From contig CAWGET010000001.1 of assembly GCA_963821715.1 (NCBI GenBank), positions 372,001 to 436,000 on the forward strand: a stretch of DNA of 64,000 nt. The letters are read 5' to 3'. This stretch comes from CAWGET01 sp963821715. Lineage in GTDB: Bacteria; Bacteroidota; Ignavibacteria; Ignavibacteriales; Melioribacteraceae. Below the pieces are notes generated by a model, which worked only from the letters and a program-made list of their open reading frames with translations, had not been told where the DNA came from and did no database searches. The translations under genes were made by a program, and so were the position numbers. Below are positions 44,380-53,905 of this stretch, piece after piece (within the stretch, counting starts at the first letter, position 1; each line of letters begins with the position of its first letter).

Positions 44380-46482
44380 ATGAACATCTTCGAAATCGAG
44401 TCTGAACGCGAAAAAATATTTATTTTATTCTCCTCGCACAATACTCCGCGTCTTTTGCTTTATCATCTTTCCATTTATTTTCAAAATATTTTAGATTCAG
44501 AAAATGAATCATTGATTGATGTTTATTTAAAAGAATTTTTACCGGATTATAAAAGATTACTTAAAAGTTTTGAGATCCAAGGCATTCCAATTAGCATTAC
44601 CGAAACAATTATTACGATAGGTGAAAGAGTATCAAGAAATTTACACAGCCAAGAATTAGCAGAAAGTCTTTCATCATTAAATAGAAAATTGATTGAATTA
44701 AAAGATGCTCTGAATGGAATTGTGCATTCAGAATCTTACAACGGCGGATTATCTTTTCCGGTTTTGGAAAATGTTTATTTAGACGGCAAAGCCATCGGCG
44801 GATTAGAATTTATCGAAATTACAATTAAACAACGTGCCGATTTATTGGACGATGAATTTGTTCTTGTACCGACTCATTTGTCGATTGACGAGAGACTGGA
44901 AAAGCAGATAAATAATTCCTGGCAGATTGCCTGTAAGAGTTCTAGACGATATATAAAAAAAATTAAGGAACGCCACGAAGTAATAATAAAATTTCAAAAA
45001 CGTTTCGGTTATTACGAAGGCAATTCCCTCGGAGTTGTTCTCGCGATCGCCTTTTTAAAGGAGATATTGAAATTTTATAATTCAAGATATTTAGTTCTGC
45101 CTCTGCCGGATATTTCCGCGACGGGAAGTTTGGATAAAAGCGGAAATACAAAAATGCTCGGAAAAGAAATTATTCAAAATAAAACCGAAGTTGTTTTTTA
45201 TTCTAAAATTAAAAGATTTTTAGTTCCAAAAGAAGACGAGAGTTACGCTATAGAAAAATTGAATGAGTTGAAGAAAAACTATCCGAAAAGGAATCTTTCT
45301 TTAGCAGGAATAGAGTCATTGGAAGATGTTCTCGACAGACGAAATATCTTAAAAATCAAAAAAGAAAATAATGCTGTCTGGATTTATAAAAAGATAACAA
45401 GCAACAAGATGGCGCTTGCCGTAATCGTACTTTCATTATTTATAGTAGGTTATTTTTTATTTTGGCAGTTCGATGACAATCCCGCTATTCTCGAATTCCA
45501 ACCTTCTAATATTCTGGTAAAGAACGAAGCCGGAAATCTATTATGGAAAAAAGAAATTTATACTGAACCGATTTATTATTTATCTGAGGATCCAATAAAA
45601 AGAACAAAGGCGCGCTTTGTTAACGTAGATGATGACGAAATGTACGAGCTCTTGATAACCTCTGAAATGAATAGAGCCGATTCAACAGGCGGGATAAGCT
45701 GTTATGACAGCGACGGAAAAGAACTGTGGTATTATTATTTTAGAGATAATGTTGAGACGCGAATTGAAAAATTTTCATCGATCTATTCGCTGGGAAAAAT
45801 AATCGATATTTATCAAAAGGATTCCAGCCCTGAAATTTTGTTGGCCGGACAGCATATTAATTTTTATCCGACTCCCTTTGTGAAATTAAATGGTAAAGGT
45901 GAACAAATTGACGATGTATTCTGGCACCCGGGCGGATCCCGAGGCGGTTTTTTAAAAGACATTGATGACGATGGAAAAGTTGAATTAGTTGCCTCGGCAA
46001 TTTCCAATGGTTTTGAAAGATGCGTTTTATTTTCCATAGAATATGATAAATTGAAAGGAACTGCTCCTACAACAGAAAATTACAGATTCTTGGGATTAAA
46101 AACAGCCGATTTCGATCATTATATACTTTTGCCAAAGTCGGATTATAACATGGCAAAGAATTATAGATACAATTCTCCGTACCCTCCAACGATATTTAAT
46201 GATGAAAAAGTTGGGGTTTACTTGGATGAGGATAGAAAAAATATTTATAGAGGTGAAGGGTTTGTGGTTATATTCGAAAAAGATTTTTCCAATCCCAACA
46301 TTATAGTGGCTGATGATTTTAGGACGCTCCGCGATTCTCTCGTAGTTAAAGGAATACTTAATTCTCCTTTAACCGATACGCCCGAATACGCCAATATATT
46401 GAAAGACCAGATAAGATATTGGAACGGGAAAGAATTTATAACGCACGATGAGTATTTTGAAACAGTGATAAGTAAGCAATGA
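44380..46482 (+). CDS. Membrane-anchored Lon-like (S16) protease with external FG-GAP-like domain
   Basis: From ATG 44380 (a TTG at 44335 is less likely) the protein has 700 residues. An N-terminal helical region (about 1-135) is followed by a segment that aligns with the Lon proteolytic domain: Ser216 in GNSLGVVLAIA, then DISATGSLDKSG and Lys262 in MLGKEI, with FLVPKEDE after it. The Ser-Lys separation (46) is close to Lon's 43. A membrane helix (about 344-366) follows, with basic residues before it, so the protease part should be cytosolic. The outer part has FG-GAP-like DVDDDE and DIDDDGKVEL loops. No AAA+ ATPase is present. The substrate is unknown. It heads a cassette with a sigma-like gene downstream. 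Confidence 0.65.
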   Translation: MNIFEIESEREKIFILFSSHNTPRLLLYHLSIYFQNILDSENESLIDVYLKEFLPDYKRLLKSFEIQGIPISITETIITIGERVSRNLHSQELAESLSSLNRKLIELKDALNGIVHSESYNGGLSFPVLENVYLDGKAIGGLEFIEITIKQRADLLDDEFVLVPTHLSIDERLEKQINNSWQIACKSSRRYIKKIKERHEVIIKFQKRFGYYEGNSLGVVLAIAFLKEILKFYNSRYLVLPLPDISATGSLDKSGNTKMLGKEIIQNKTEVVFYSKIKRFLVPKEDESYAIEKLNELKKNYPKRNLSLAGIESLEDVLDRRNILKIKKENNAVWIYKKITSNKMALAVIVLSLFIVGYFLFWQFDDNPAILEFQPSNILVKNEAGNLLWKKEIYTEPIYYLSEDPIKRTKARFVNVDDDEMYELLITSEMNRADSTGGISCYDSDGKELWYYYFRDNVETRIEKFSSIYSLGKIIDIYQKDSSPEILLAGQHINFYPTPFVKLNGKGEQIDDVFWHPGGSRGGFLKDIDDDGKVELVASAISNGFERCVLFSIEYDKLKGTAPTTENYRFLGLKTADFDHYILLPKSDYNMAKNYRYNSPYPPTIFNDEKVGVYLDEDRKNIYRGEGFVVIFEKDFSNPNIIVADDFRTLRDSLVVKGILNSPLTDTPEYANILKDQIRYWNGKEFITHDEYFETVISKQ

Positions 46483-46700
46483 AAAATTAAAGTGGATAAT
46501 TTTCTGCTATCTAAAATAAGTTATTAAAAATAGGCTTACCAGACTTAAAATCAAATATCCTAAGAAACAGAAAAAATCAAATATTTTTAGATGAAAGCGA
46601 AAATTTACGTTTTTCATTTTAACATTTTATTACTAAGTTCCGATTATATTATAAAGAGTATGTAAAAAATCATCTTGTTTTGAAAAAAAATCGTATCCTA

Positions 46701-47678
46701 ATGAACAAAAAACAAATTTTACCTATTATCAAAAAAGTTGAAAAAGACGATTTTTCTTATGATGATTTAAAAATACTAATAGATATATCATATAGTATTG
46801 CGCTAAATCACATCCGTTATCAATTAAAGCGCGGCTATAAATTCCCGATGGTTGGTGTAGAAAAAATTGAAGACATTGCGATTGACTCTGTTGCACCATT
46901 ATTTATTGAATCAGTTTCTACCGGACAAATTACTCTTGCAATGTCACTCCAAAATTGGAGTAAAAAAATTGAAAAAGCATCCGACGCAGAATTTTTCCTT
47001 TACAAAATTGTCTGGAGCAGAGTAGAACAAACGCTTACGGAACTGATTAAACAGAACGATCCTTTCTTCAATAAAATCCATAAAACATTAACTACCTGTA
47101 TAATTAGTTCCGACCTTAAAAAAGTGAATTATATGGGAAAAATTTTTGTTACATATGATAAGAATGATTTAGACGGTAAAATTATTCCTGACGAAGAATT
47201 TAATGCTCTTCCGTATAGTCTTTTTCTGGAAAAACAATATTCATTATTTACAAAAATTCTTAATTATATTGAGGATGAGACTGATTACATTCCGGCGATT
47301 CCGCTAAATCTTCTTATAAAAAAGATCAAATTATTGAATCATAATAATTTTTCTGTAGATCCGGGCAGTAATTATTTGAATGAATTTCTGGTAAACGAAG
47401 TAGTTACAAAAAGTTTAGGCGACTTAAAAATAAAGATAGACAACAGCTATGTATCCCAAAATAAATTAACCAACAAGGAAGCTAATGCGATTTATAAAGC
47501 GTTGGAAACCATTTCGCACGATTTAAAAAACGGCGGAGCTAACAATAGTTTATATAATTATCTATCGGATTATATTGAAGATTTGAGTCAGGAAAAGTTT
47601 TACCAGGAATATCATGGAATTATGAACTATTTATATAAATTTTTTACAAAAAGAATTTTAGAAAATTTAGAAAAATAA
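46701..47678 (+). CDS. Divergent sigma-70-like protein (weak call)
   Basis: The 325-residue protein (ATG 46701; a TTG 21 bases earlier is also in frame) resembles sigma region 2 in a block where a helix (SIALNHIRYQLKRG, about 30-43) is followed by a region like VEDIAIDSVAPLF (about 53-65) and FLYKIVWSRVEQTLTELIKQ (about 99-118). The C-terminus (LSQEKFYQEYHGIMNYLYKF) has an arrangement that could be region-4-like. No canonical motifs are strong, so this is a hypothesis from general pattern. It lies between the Lon-like gene and a small gene, all one strand. Confidence 0.35.
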   Translation: MNKKQILPIIKKVEKDDFSYDDLKILIDISYSIALNHIRYQLKRGYKFPMVGVEKIEDIAIDSVAPLFIESVSTGQITLAMSLQNWSKKIEKASDAEFFLYKIVWSRVEQTLTELIKQNDPFFNKIHKTLTTCIISSDLKKVNYMGKIFVTYDKNDLDGKIIPDEEFNALPYSLFLEKQYSLFTKILNYIEDETDYIPAIPLNLLIKKIKLLNHNNFSVDPGSNYLNEFLVNEVVTKSLGDLKIKIDNSYVSQNKLTNKEANAIYKALETISHDLKNGGANNSLYNYLSDYIEDLSQEKFYQEYHGIMNYLYKFFTKRILENLEK

Positions 47679-47743
47679 TTTCAAAAACGTGAATTTTTGG
47701 ACTACGAGTAGAGTAGAATCAAGAATGGAGAGGGCAGCAAAAA

Positions 47744-48265
47744 GTGAAAATAACAGAAGCAGATATTTTTAGTTTTATATTTTATCCGGATGAGTTGGAA
47801 TCCGAAAAGGCTGATTATATTGAGCGGAATAAGAATGAATTCAAGGATCAGCTAGAAAATTGCAGAGCTTTAAAAAATGATGTAGAAAGCGGAGAGACCA
47901 GCACACCGGAAAAACTATATTCTTTAACCAATCTTGTGAATAAGAGGAAAGTTATAGATTTCATAAGGATTGAGCACAAAAAAGAGACGGCACCGGAAAA
48001 TTATAAATTAGCCGCCGCATCGCCGGATTTACAAAATAAAGCAGTAACCGATACCTACATAAACAGGAAAGAAAAATTTCTTATTAAAGTAATTTCTACG
48101 CAGGAATCTAATAAGATTTATCTTTTTAATGAAACAGGGAGCGAAGTTAATAATTACGAATTAATTTTGTCTCCGTCAGGTAAAATATTAAAGCAGGAAA
48201 CAAACAATATTCCCGCAATTATTTCTCCGGCTGAAAAAATAGATAACATTAAATTAGTTATGTAG
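47744..48265 (+). CDS. Possible anti-sigma-like partner protein
   Basis: The 173-residue product starts at GTG 47744 after AGAGGGCA. Its N-terminal 45 residues are helical and charged (YPDELESEKADYIERNKNEF, DQLENCRALK), broadly like anti-sigma N-terminal helical domains but with only one Cys and no zinc motif. The remainder is beta-rich (VISTQESNKIYLFNETGSEV). It has no membrane helix and no signal peptide. The reason to suspect a partner role is the 65-base spacing from the sigma-like gene. The identity is uncertain. Confidence 0.3.
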   Translation: MKITEADIFSFIFYPDELESEKADYIERNKNEFKDQLENCRALKNDVESGETSTPEKLYSLTNLVNKRKVIDFIRIEHKKETAPENYKLAAASPDLQNKAVTDTYINRKEKFLIKVISTQESNKIYLFNETGSEVNNYELILSPSGKILKQETNNIPAIISPAEKIDNIKLVM

Positions 48266-48483
48266 AAGTTAACGGAAGGATTGCTACGATCAGGATGAAC
48301 GATGGAATAAGTCCGCGATTCATCTTCAATGATCATTTTATTCATTCGGGATGGCAGCTTTTGTTTCAAAATATTCTAACTTATGTCCGCCGCTGCGGAT
48401 CTGACCTCTGACCTTTGTTTTTTGCATTTTACAAAGCTTAGAATAGGTTTAAATTAATTTCAGCTAACTACTCACGGCTATTT

Positions 48484-49971
48484 TCAGTGCATCAAAAATC
48501 CCAATATAAGATACAGGATTGCAGCTATGCTTCCGGCAAGCAGAGCGTAAGGGAGCTGCGTTTTTACATGATCGATATGATCGCTTGCCGAAGCCATTGA
48601 TGAAATAATTGTTGTATCGGAAATAGGCGATGAGTGATCTCCGAAAACTCCGCCGCCCAACGCAGCCGCAATTGTAAGATAAACATTCGCATCTAATGCC
48701 TGAGCCATAGGAATTCCGATCGCCATCATAATAGCAAATGTTCCCCAGGACGTTCCGGTTGAAAATGCAATAAGAGAGGCTGCAAGAAAAACTATAACGG
48801 GAACGTAATTCGGCGAAAGCCAAACTTCAGAAACTTCCGCTATATAAGCGCCGGTTCCCAAATTGTTGCAGACCGTACCGATTGCAAATGCGAGCATCAT
48901 TAATAGAGCCAACGGTATTAAGCCGCCTATTCCTTTAAAAATTAAATCCATTACTTCCTTAAAAGAAAAGATTTTTTGGGAAGTATAAAGGATTGTGCCT
49001 GTTATAATAGCAATTAATACCGAATACAAAACTGACGTAGAGCCGGAACCTTGACCGACCGCGTAAAATATTTTTTCGTACCAAACATACTGCCCTATAT
49101 TTTCAACATTACTCCATCCGGTAAATACAAGCATAACGGGCATCATAGCTACCATTACGGCAATCGGAACGATCATATTTTTTGCTTTAGGAGTTACTCC
49201 TTTTTTCATTTCCATCGAAGCGACTTCGGTAGAAATCATCGGAACAGCTCCGTCCCTCAAAACTTTTCCGGTTTCCTTCGCGCGCTTTTCCGCTTTCTTC
49301 ATCGGACCAAAATCTTTTTGAGTGATGATAATTGTAACAACCAGAATCATCGCGAGCATCGGATAAAAATTAAACGGAAACGCCCGGACCATCACATAAA
49401 AAGGATTTGCGAATCCCTGCGCGGCGATCAATCCCATAATATAAGCGCCCCAGGCATTTAGGGGAATTAAAATGCAGGTAGGAGCCGAAATTGAATCGGC
49501 TATGTAAGCCAATTTTTCGCGGGGGATATTCTGTTTATCGAAGACCGGTCTGAAAACCGATCCGACAGTTAACGCGTTTATGCTCGATTCCACAAAAATC
49601 GCTGTTCCAGTCATCCAGGCCAAGAGCTGCACGGTAACCCGGCTTTTCCCGATATTTTTTCTTTCCAAAAATGAAAGAAGCCGGTTAATTAAATTTACAA
49701 ATCCTTCCACTCCGCCCGAATGCTGAATGAAAGCGATGAGCGCGCCTACAAGGCTGCTGAACATTATTGTCCGTGTATTGCCGCTGTCTTTGAACACATC
49801 AACAAGCGCCTGTATTGTAGAGATCGTTCCGGTTAGAAAATTTCCACCGTCCAAAATAATCCAGCCAAGCCATATCCCGAACAGAAGGGAGATAAATACC
49901 TGACGAGTTTTTATTGCAAGGACGATAGCTATCAATGGCGGGAATAGAGACCAGAATCCGAAATGATCCAT
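48484..49971 (-). CDS. nhaC: NhaC-family Na+/H+ antiporter
   Basis: The 495-residue protein has about twelve membrane helices and matches the NhaC/Na+-organic acid antiporter layout: FPPLIAIVLAIKTRQVFISL at the start, TGTAIFVESSINALTVG (about 113-129), FSTGTSWGTFAIMMAIG (about 408) and HSSPISDTTIISSMAS (about 452). It exchanges sodium for protons to regulate pH and sodium. It is monocistronic, divergent from the OpuC-type operon by about 98 bases. The true substrate range of this family can be broader than Na+. Confidence 0.85.
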   Translation of the reverse strand: MDHFGFWSLFPPLIAIVLAIKTRQVFISLLFGIWLGWIILDGGNFLTGTISTIQALVDVFKDSGNTRTIMFSSLVGALIAFIQHSGGVEGFVNLINRLLSFLERKNIGKSRVTVQLLAWMTGTAIFVESSINALTVGSVFRPVFDKQNIPREKLAYIADSISAPTCILIPLNAWGAYIMGLIAAQGFANPFYVMVRAFPFNFYPMLAMILVVTIIITQKDFGPMKKAEKRAKETGKVLRDGAVPMISTEVASMEMKKGVTPKAKNMIVPIAVMVAMMPVMLVFTGWSNVENIGQYVWYEKIFYAVGQGSGSTSVLYSVLIAIITGTILYTSQKIFSFKEVMDLIFKGIGGLIPLALLMMLAFAIGTVCNNLGTGAYIAEVSEVWLSPNYVPVIVFLAASLIAFSTGTSWGTFAIMMAIGIPMAQALDANVYLTIAAALGGGVFGDHSSPISDTTIISSMASASDHIDHVKTQLPYALLAGSIAAILYLILGFLMH

Positions 49972-50069
49972 TAAAATACCTTAGAGTAATTGATTCCGAA
50001 ATATTGATTGGAAAATAATGTAATTTGAAAGAGTAATCAAATCTATTATATTAAGAAAAATTATTTTTT

Positions 50070-50810
50070 ATGATTTTACTTAAAAACATCTCTAAAACAT
50101 TTAACGGAACCAACGCTGTACAAAATATAAACCTGGAATTTCCCGGTTTCAAAACGTCCGTAATTATTGGGCCGAGCGGTTGCGGTAAATCTACATTAAT
50201 AAGACTTATTACATTTCTTATCAAACCGGATTCCGGTTCAGTGCAAATTAAAGATGAAGTTGTCAGCCCCGCAAATATTTTGAACATCCGCAGAAAGATC
50301 GGATACGTAATTCAGGACGGCGGACTTTTTCCGCATTTAACCGCTTTTCAGAATGTAGCGGTGATGGCAAATTTTTTTAAGTGGGATAAAAACCGGATAG
50401 AAAAAAAAGTATCAGAACTTTCGGAACTGACTAAATTTCCGCAAGAAGGACTGGCAAAATATCCTCTTCAGCTTTCCGGCGGACAAAAACAGAGAATTAG
50501 CCTGATGCGCGCGCTTATGCTCGATCCTAAAATATTATTGTTAGATGAACCGCTCGGCGCTCTCGATCCGCTGATCCGCTACGATCTGCAAAATGACTTA
50601 AAAGAAATTTTTAATGAACTAAAAATAACCGTTGTGATGGTTACACACGATTTAAACGAAGCTGCTTATTTGGGAGATAATATTATTTTGATGAAAGACG
50701 GCGAAGTAGAACAGGAAGGCAGAATCTATGATTTACTGAATCATCCTAAAACCGCGTTTGTTACTAAATTTGTAAAAGCACAAAGAGCAGAGCTTCAAAT
50801 TGATGAATAA
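50070..50810 (+). CDS. OpuCA/EgtV-type ABC transporter ATPase
   Basis: The 246-residue ABC ATPase has Walker A GPSGCGKST (about 33-41), signature LSGGQKQR (about 133-140), Walker B ILLLDEPLGALDPL (about 153-166) and the switch His in VTHDLNEA (about 193). It belongs to the osmoprotectant/quaternary-amine importer group (ProV/OpuCA-like). It lacks the extra CBS pair that many OpuCA proteins carry at the C-terminus. It overlaps the substrate-binding/permease gene by 8 bases, so the two are coupled. Confidence 0.9.
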   Translation: MILLKNISKTFNGTNAVQNINLEFPGFKTSVIIGPSGCGKSTLIRLITFLIKPDSGSVQIKDEVVSPANILNIRRKIGYVIQDGGLFPHLTAFQNVAVMANFFKWDKNRIEKKVSELSELTKFPQEGLAKYPLQLSGGQKQRISLMRALMLDPKILLLDEPLGALDPLIRYDLQNDLKEIFNELKITVVMVTHDLNEAAYLGDNIILMKDGEVEQEGRIYDLLNHPKTAFVTKFVKAQRAELQIDE

Positions 50811-52293
50811 AATTTTCTTCACATTTGTGGGATTGCTTATTTTTTCTTCCTGTTCAACGGAAAAGAAAAATGTTATCGTAATCGGTTCCAAAAAATTTAC
50901 CGAATCGGTTATCCTCGGTGAGATTGCTCTTCAGCTGGCAAACCGGGATAAAGTGCTCGCGGTTCATAAAGACCAAGTTGGCGGCACAAGAGTTTTATGG
51001 AACGCGCTGCTTAAAGGCGATGTTGATATTTATCCCGAGTACACGGGAACGATCGTAAAAGAAATATTGGCAGGAGAAAATGTTTCAGCCGACGAAAGCC
51101 TCTCTAAAATTCTTGACAAATATGGAATCGGAATAAGCGAACCGTTAGGTTTCAATAATACTTACGCGCTCGGAATGAAAAAGAAGAGAGCCTCTGAATT
51201 AGGTTTGGAAAAAATAAGCGATTTAAAGAATTATCCGCAGCTTAAGCTCGGCTTTACAAATGAGTTTATGGATAGGGGAGACGGTTATCCAAGTTTGCGG
51301 AAGGCATACAACCTTCCACAAAAAAATGTTCGCGGCATTGATCATGATTTGGCATATCAAGGTCTCGAGTCAGGCGCTATTGATGTGGTCGATCTTTATT
51401 CAACCGACGCGGAAATAGATTATTACGATTTAAAAATTCTAGAAGATGATTTAAACCATTTTACAGAATATAAAGCGGTCTTTCTTTTTAGAAAAGAGTT
51501 GAAAAAAAATAACAGCGAAGCGGTGGAGAGAATTTTACAATTAGAAAATGCGTTATCCGAGGAAGAGATTACAAAACTGAACTCGCTTGTAAGAATCGAT
51601 AAAAAATCCGAGTCGGCAGCGGCAGCCGAATTTATTCGAGATAAATTTAATTTTGATATCAGATATGATGAGGAATCTGTTTACGATCGATTTGTCAAAA
51701 ATAGTATCGATCATCTTTTCCTTGTAGGAATTTCTCTATTCGCCGCCATACTTATTTCAATTCCGCTCGGAATTGTTGCGTACAAACTTTCATCGGCGGG
51801 AAATTTTATATTAGGAATAGTCGGCGTTATACAAACAATTCCTTCCCTCGCGCTGCTTGTTTTTATGATTCCGTTTTTCGGAATTGGCGCAAAGCCCGCG
51901 ATTGTTGCCTTATTCCTTTACAGCTTGCTGCCAATCGTAAGGAATACGCATTCCGGGCTTCAACAGATATCGCCGCAAATTCGGGAATCTGCGGAAGTCC
52001 TCGGATTAACCAAGAGCGCAATTCTGAGAAAGATTGAACTTCCATTAATTTCCCGTTCGGTATTAAGCGGTGTGAAAACGTCGGCAGTTATAAATGTCGG
52101 CACTGCAACACTCGGCGCTTTGATCGGGGCTGGCGGATACGGACAGCCGATATTGACCGGTATACGACTGGATGATATGTCGTTAATTCTTCAGGGCGCA
52201 ATTCCCGCGGCGGCGTTGGCAATTTTAGTTCAGTTGTTTTTTGATTTAAGCGAAAAGGTTTTGGTCCCAAAAGGATTACGAATCGGAGAGTGA
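50803..52293 (+). CDS. Fused substrate-binding/permease protein of an OpuC/EgtU-type importer
   Basis: From ATG 50803 the 496-residue protein has a lipoprotein-like signal (LLIFSSC), a betaine-type binding domain (about 25-285; GSKKFTESVILGEI, YPEYTGT, QGLESGAIDVVDLY) and a C-terminal permease domain (about 295-490) with the EAA loop ESAEVLGLTKSAILRKIELP. In known EgtU/OpuBC fusions the permease precedes the binding domain; here the order is reversed. The transporter's neighbours are egtB and egtD, so ergothioneine or a precursor is a candidate ligand, besides betaine or choline. Confidence 0.85.
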   Translation: MNKIFFTFVGLLIFSSCSTEKKNVIVIGSKKFTESVILGEIALQLANRDKVLAVHKDQVGGTRVLWNALLKGDVDIYPEYTGTIVKEILAGENVSADESLSKILDKYGIGISEPLGFNNTYALGMKKKRASELGLEKISDLKNYPQLKLGFTNEFMDRGDGYPSLRKAYNLPQKNVRGIDHDLAYQGLESGAIDVVDLYSTDAEIDYYDLKILEDDLNHFTEYKAVFLFRKELKKNNSEAVERILQLENALSEEEITKLNSLVRIDKKSESAAAAEFIRDKFNFDIRYDEESVYDRFVKNSIDHLFLVGISLFAAILISIPLGIVAYKLSSAGNFILGIVGVIQTIPSLALLVFMIPFFGIGAKPAIVALFLYSLLPIVRNTHSGLQQISPQIRESAEVLGLTKSAILRKIELPLISRSVLSGVKTSAVINVGTATLGALIGAGGYGQPILTGIRLDDMSLILQGAIPAAALAILVQLFFDLSEKVLVPKGLRIGE

Positions 52294-52329
52294 CGATCAT
52301 TGAGCTAGAAATTGAGTAGGGAAGGGATT

Positions 52330-52460
52330 GCCCTTACGTGGGCAGAGTACAGAAGACAGAAGTCAGCGGGCAGAATTTATTGTCTGGAACTTTGTGAAAC
52401 ATATAAATCGTGATTAGTGAATAGATAAAAATTAGAATTAGGAAATTAGCAGGCAGAAAT
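52330..52460. repeat. Degenerate AGAAGACAGAAGTC-type repeat string
   Basis: Before egtB the text gcagagtacagaagacag and aagtcagcgggcagaattt, with later aggaaattagcaggcag, is a mix of degenerate motifs (cagaag, gcagaatt, aatta). It is of the same class as 16478-16555 read on the other strand. No gene is present. Confidence 0.5.
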
Positions 52461-52583
52461 TTTTTTTGATTTCAGGATATTGATCATCTAAAAAAAATGT
52501 TTTTAGAATTAGTTTGAATAATTATATTAATAAAAAACAAATAGGATTATTTTAATATTTTCCTATCAAAATATAGAGGGCAA

Positions 52584-53896
52584 ATGAATTATATAGATGA
52601 AAATCTTATATCCGTTCAAAATCTACATCTGAATAAAACAGAAAAAAAAGAATTTTTAAATTATAGATATAAAGAGATACGCGCTTTTACAGAAAAACTT
52701 TGCGAGCCGCTTGAGACGGAGGATTATGTAATTCAATCGATGCCGGACGCGAGCCCAGTTAGATGGAATCTGGCTCACGTCAGCTGGTTCTTTGAAACTT
52801 TCGTTCTGAAAGAATTTGTGCCGGACTATCAGCCGAAACACCCGATGTACGCTTATCTTTTTAATTCTTATTATGTTCAGGCAGGCGATCGGTGGACGCG
52901 GAATTTACGCGGCGCGCTCTCCAGACCTACGGTAAAGGAAGTTTATCAATACAGAAAATATGTTGATGATCATATTATAAATTTTTTAGAGAACGCGGAC
53001 GATAAAAATCTCGGTAAAATCAATGTAGTTATGGAAATCGGATTCAATCACGAACAGCAGCATCAGGAGTTACTGCTTACTGATATCAAAAACGTGCTTG
53101 CTATCAATCCGCTCCGTCCGGTTTATAAAATTAAGGAAACATTTCTGTCGAATGATATTTCGGCTCAAGGATGGATAGAATTCGACGAAACTATTGCGGA
53201 GATTGGCCATAACGGAAAGGGCTTTTTCTTCGATAACGAACTGCCGCGTCATAAACAATTAATTCATCCTTTAAAATTGCGAACCGATTAGTTACAAATA
53301 AAGAATACATTGAATTTATTGAAAACGGAGGTTACGGCAGGGCGGAATTGTGGCTTTCTGACGGCATTGCAGCGGTTGAGCGGGAAGGATGGAATGCGCC
53401 TTTGTATTGGGAAAAAATTGACAACGATTGGTGGAATTTTACACTCACCGGTTTTAGAAAAGTAAACCCGAACGAACCGGTAACTCATATAAGTTTTTAT
53501 GAAGCTGACGCTTTTGCGCGATGGAAACAAGCGCGCCTGGCGACTGAATTTGAATGGGAATTTGCCTCGCGGAATTTACCATTGAGAGGTAATTTTGTGG
53601 AAAACGAAAATTATCATCCAATCCCTTTGAAGCCGGCAGACGGAGATACAAATCTTTTGCAAATGTTCGGCGATGTTTGGGAATGGACCGGAAGCGCTTA
53701 TTTGCCTTATCCCGGATATAAAATTCCTCCAGGTGCAATCGGAGAATACAACGGTAAATTTATGTCGGGACAAATGGTTCTACGCGGCGGTTCCTGTGCA
53801 ACATCAAAAACTCATATACGAAATAAATACCGGAATTTTTTCTATCCTACGTCGAGATGGCAATTTTCAGGAATACGATTGGCTAAAGATTTATAG
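52584..53896 (+). pseudogene. egtB: Ergothioneine biosynthesis sulfoxide synthase EgtB, one-base frameshift
   Basis: Two frames (52584-53291 and 53273-53896) form one EgtB of about 436 residues. The first has the DinB-like domain with the iron ligands His65 and the HX3HXE motif (His156, His160, Glu162). The second is the FGE-sulfatase-type domain (FGDVWEWTGS, LRGGSCATSKTHIRNKYRNF). EgtB joins hercynine to a cysteine or glutamylcysteine by C-S bond formation using Fe(II) and O2. The frames join if one T is restored to the T3 run at 53270-53272. The following egtD is complete, so loss of the pathway is not proven. Confidence 0.88.
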
Positions 53897-53905
53897 AGGA
53901 TAATT

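Noticed and set aside
53348..53896. Second EgtB part as an independent gene
   Set aside because: The frame is continuous with EgtB from about 53273, and adding one base makes a single family-length protein. It has no ribosome site of its own.
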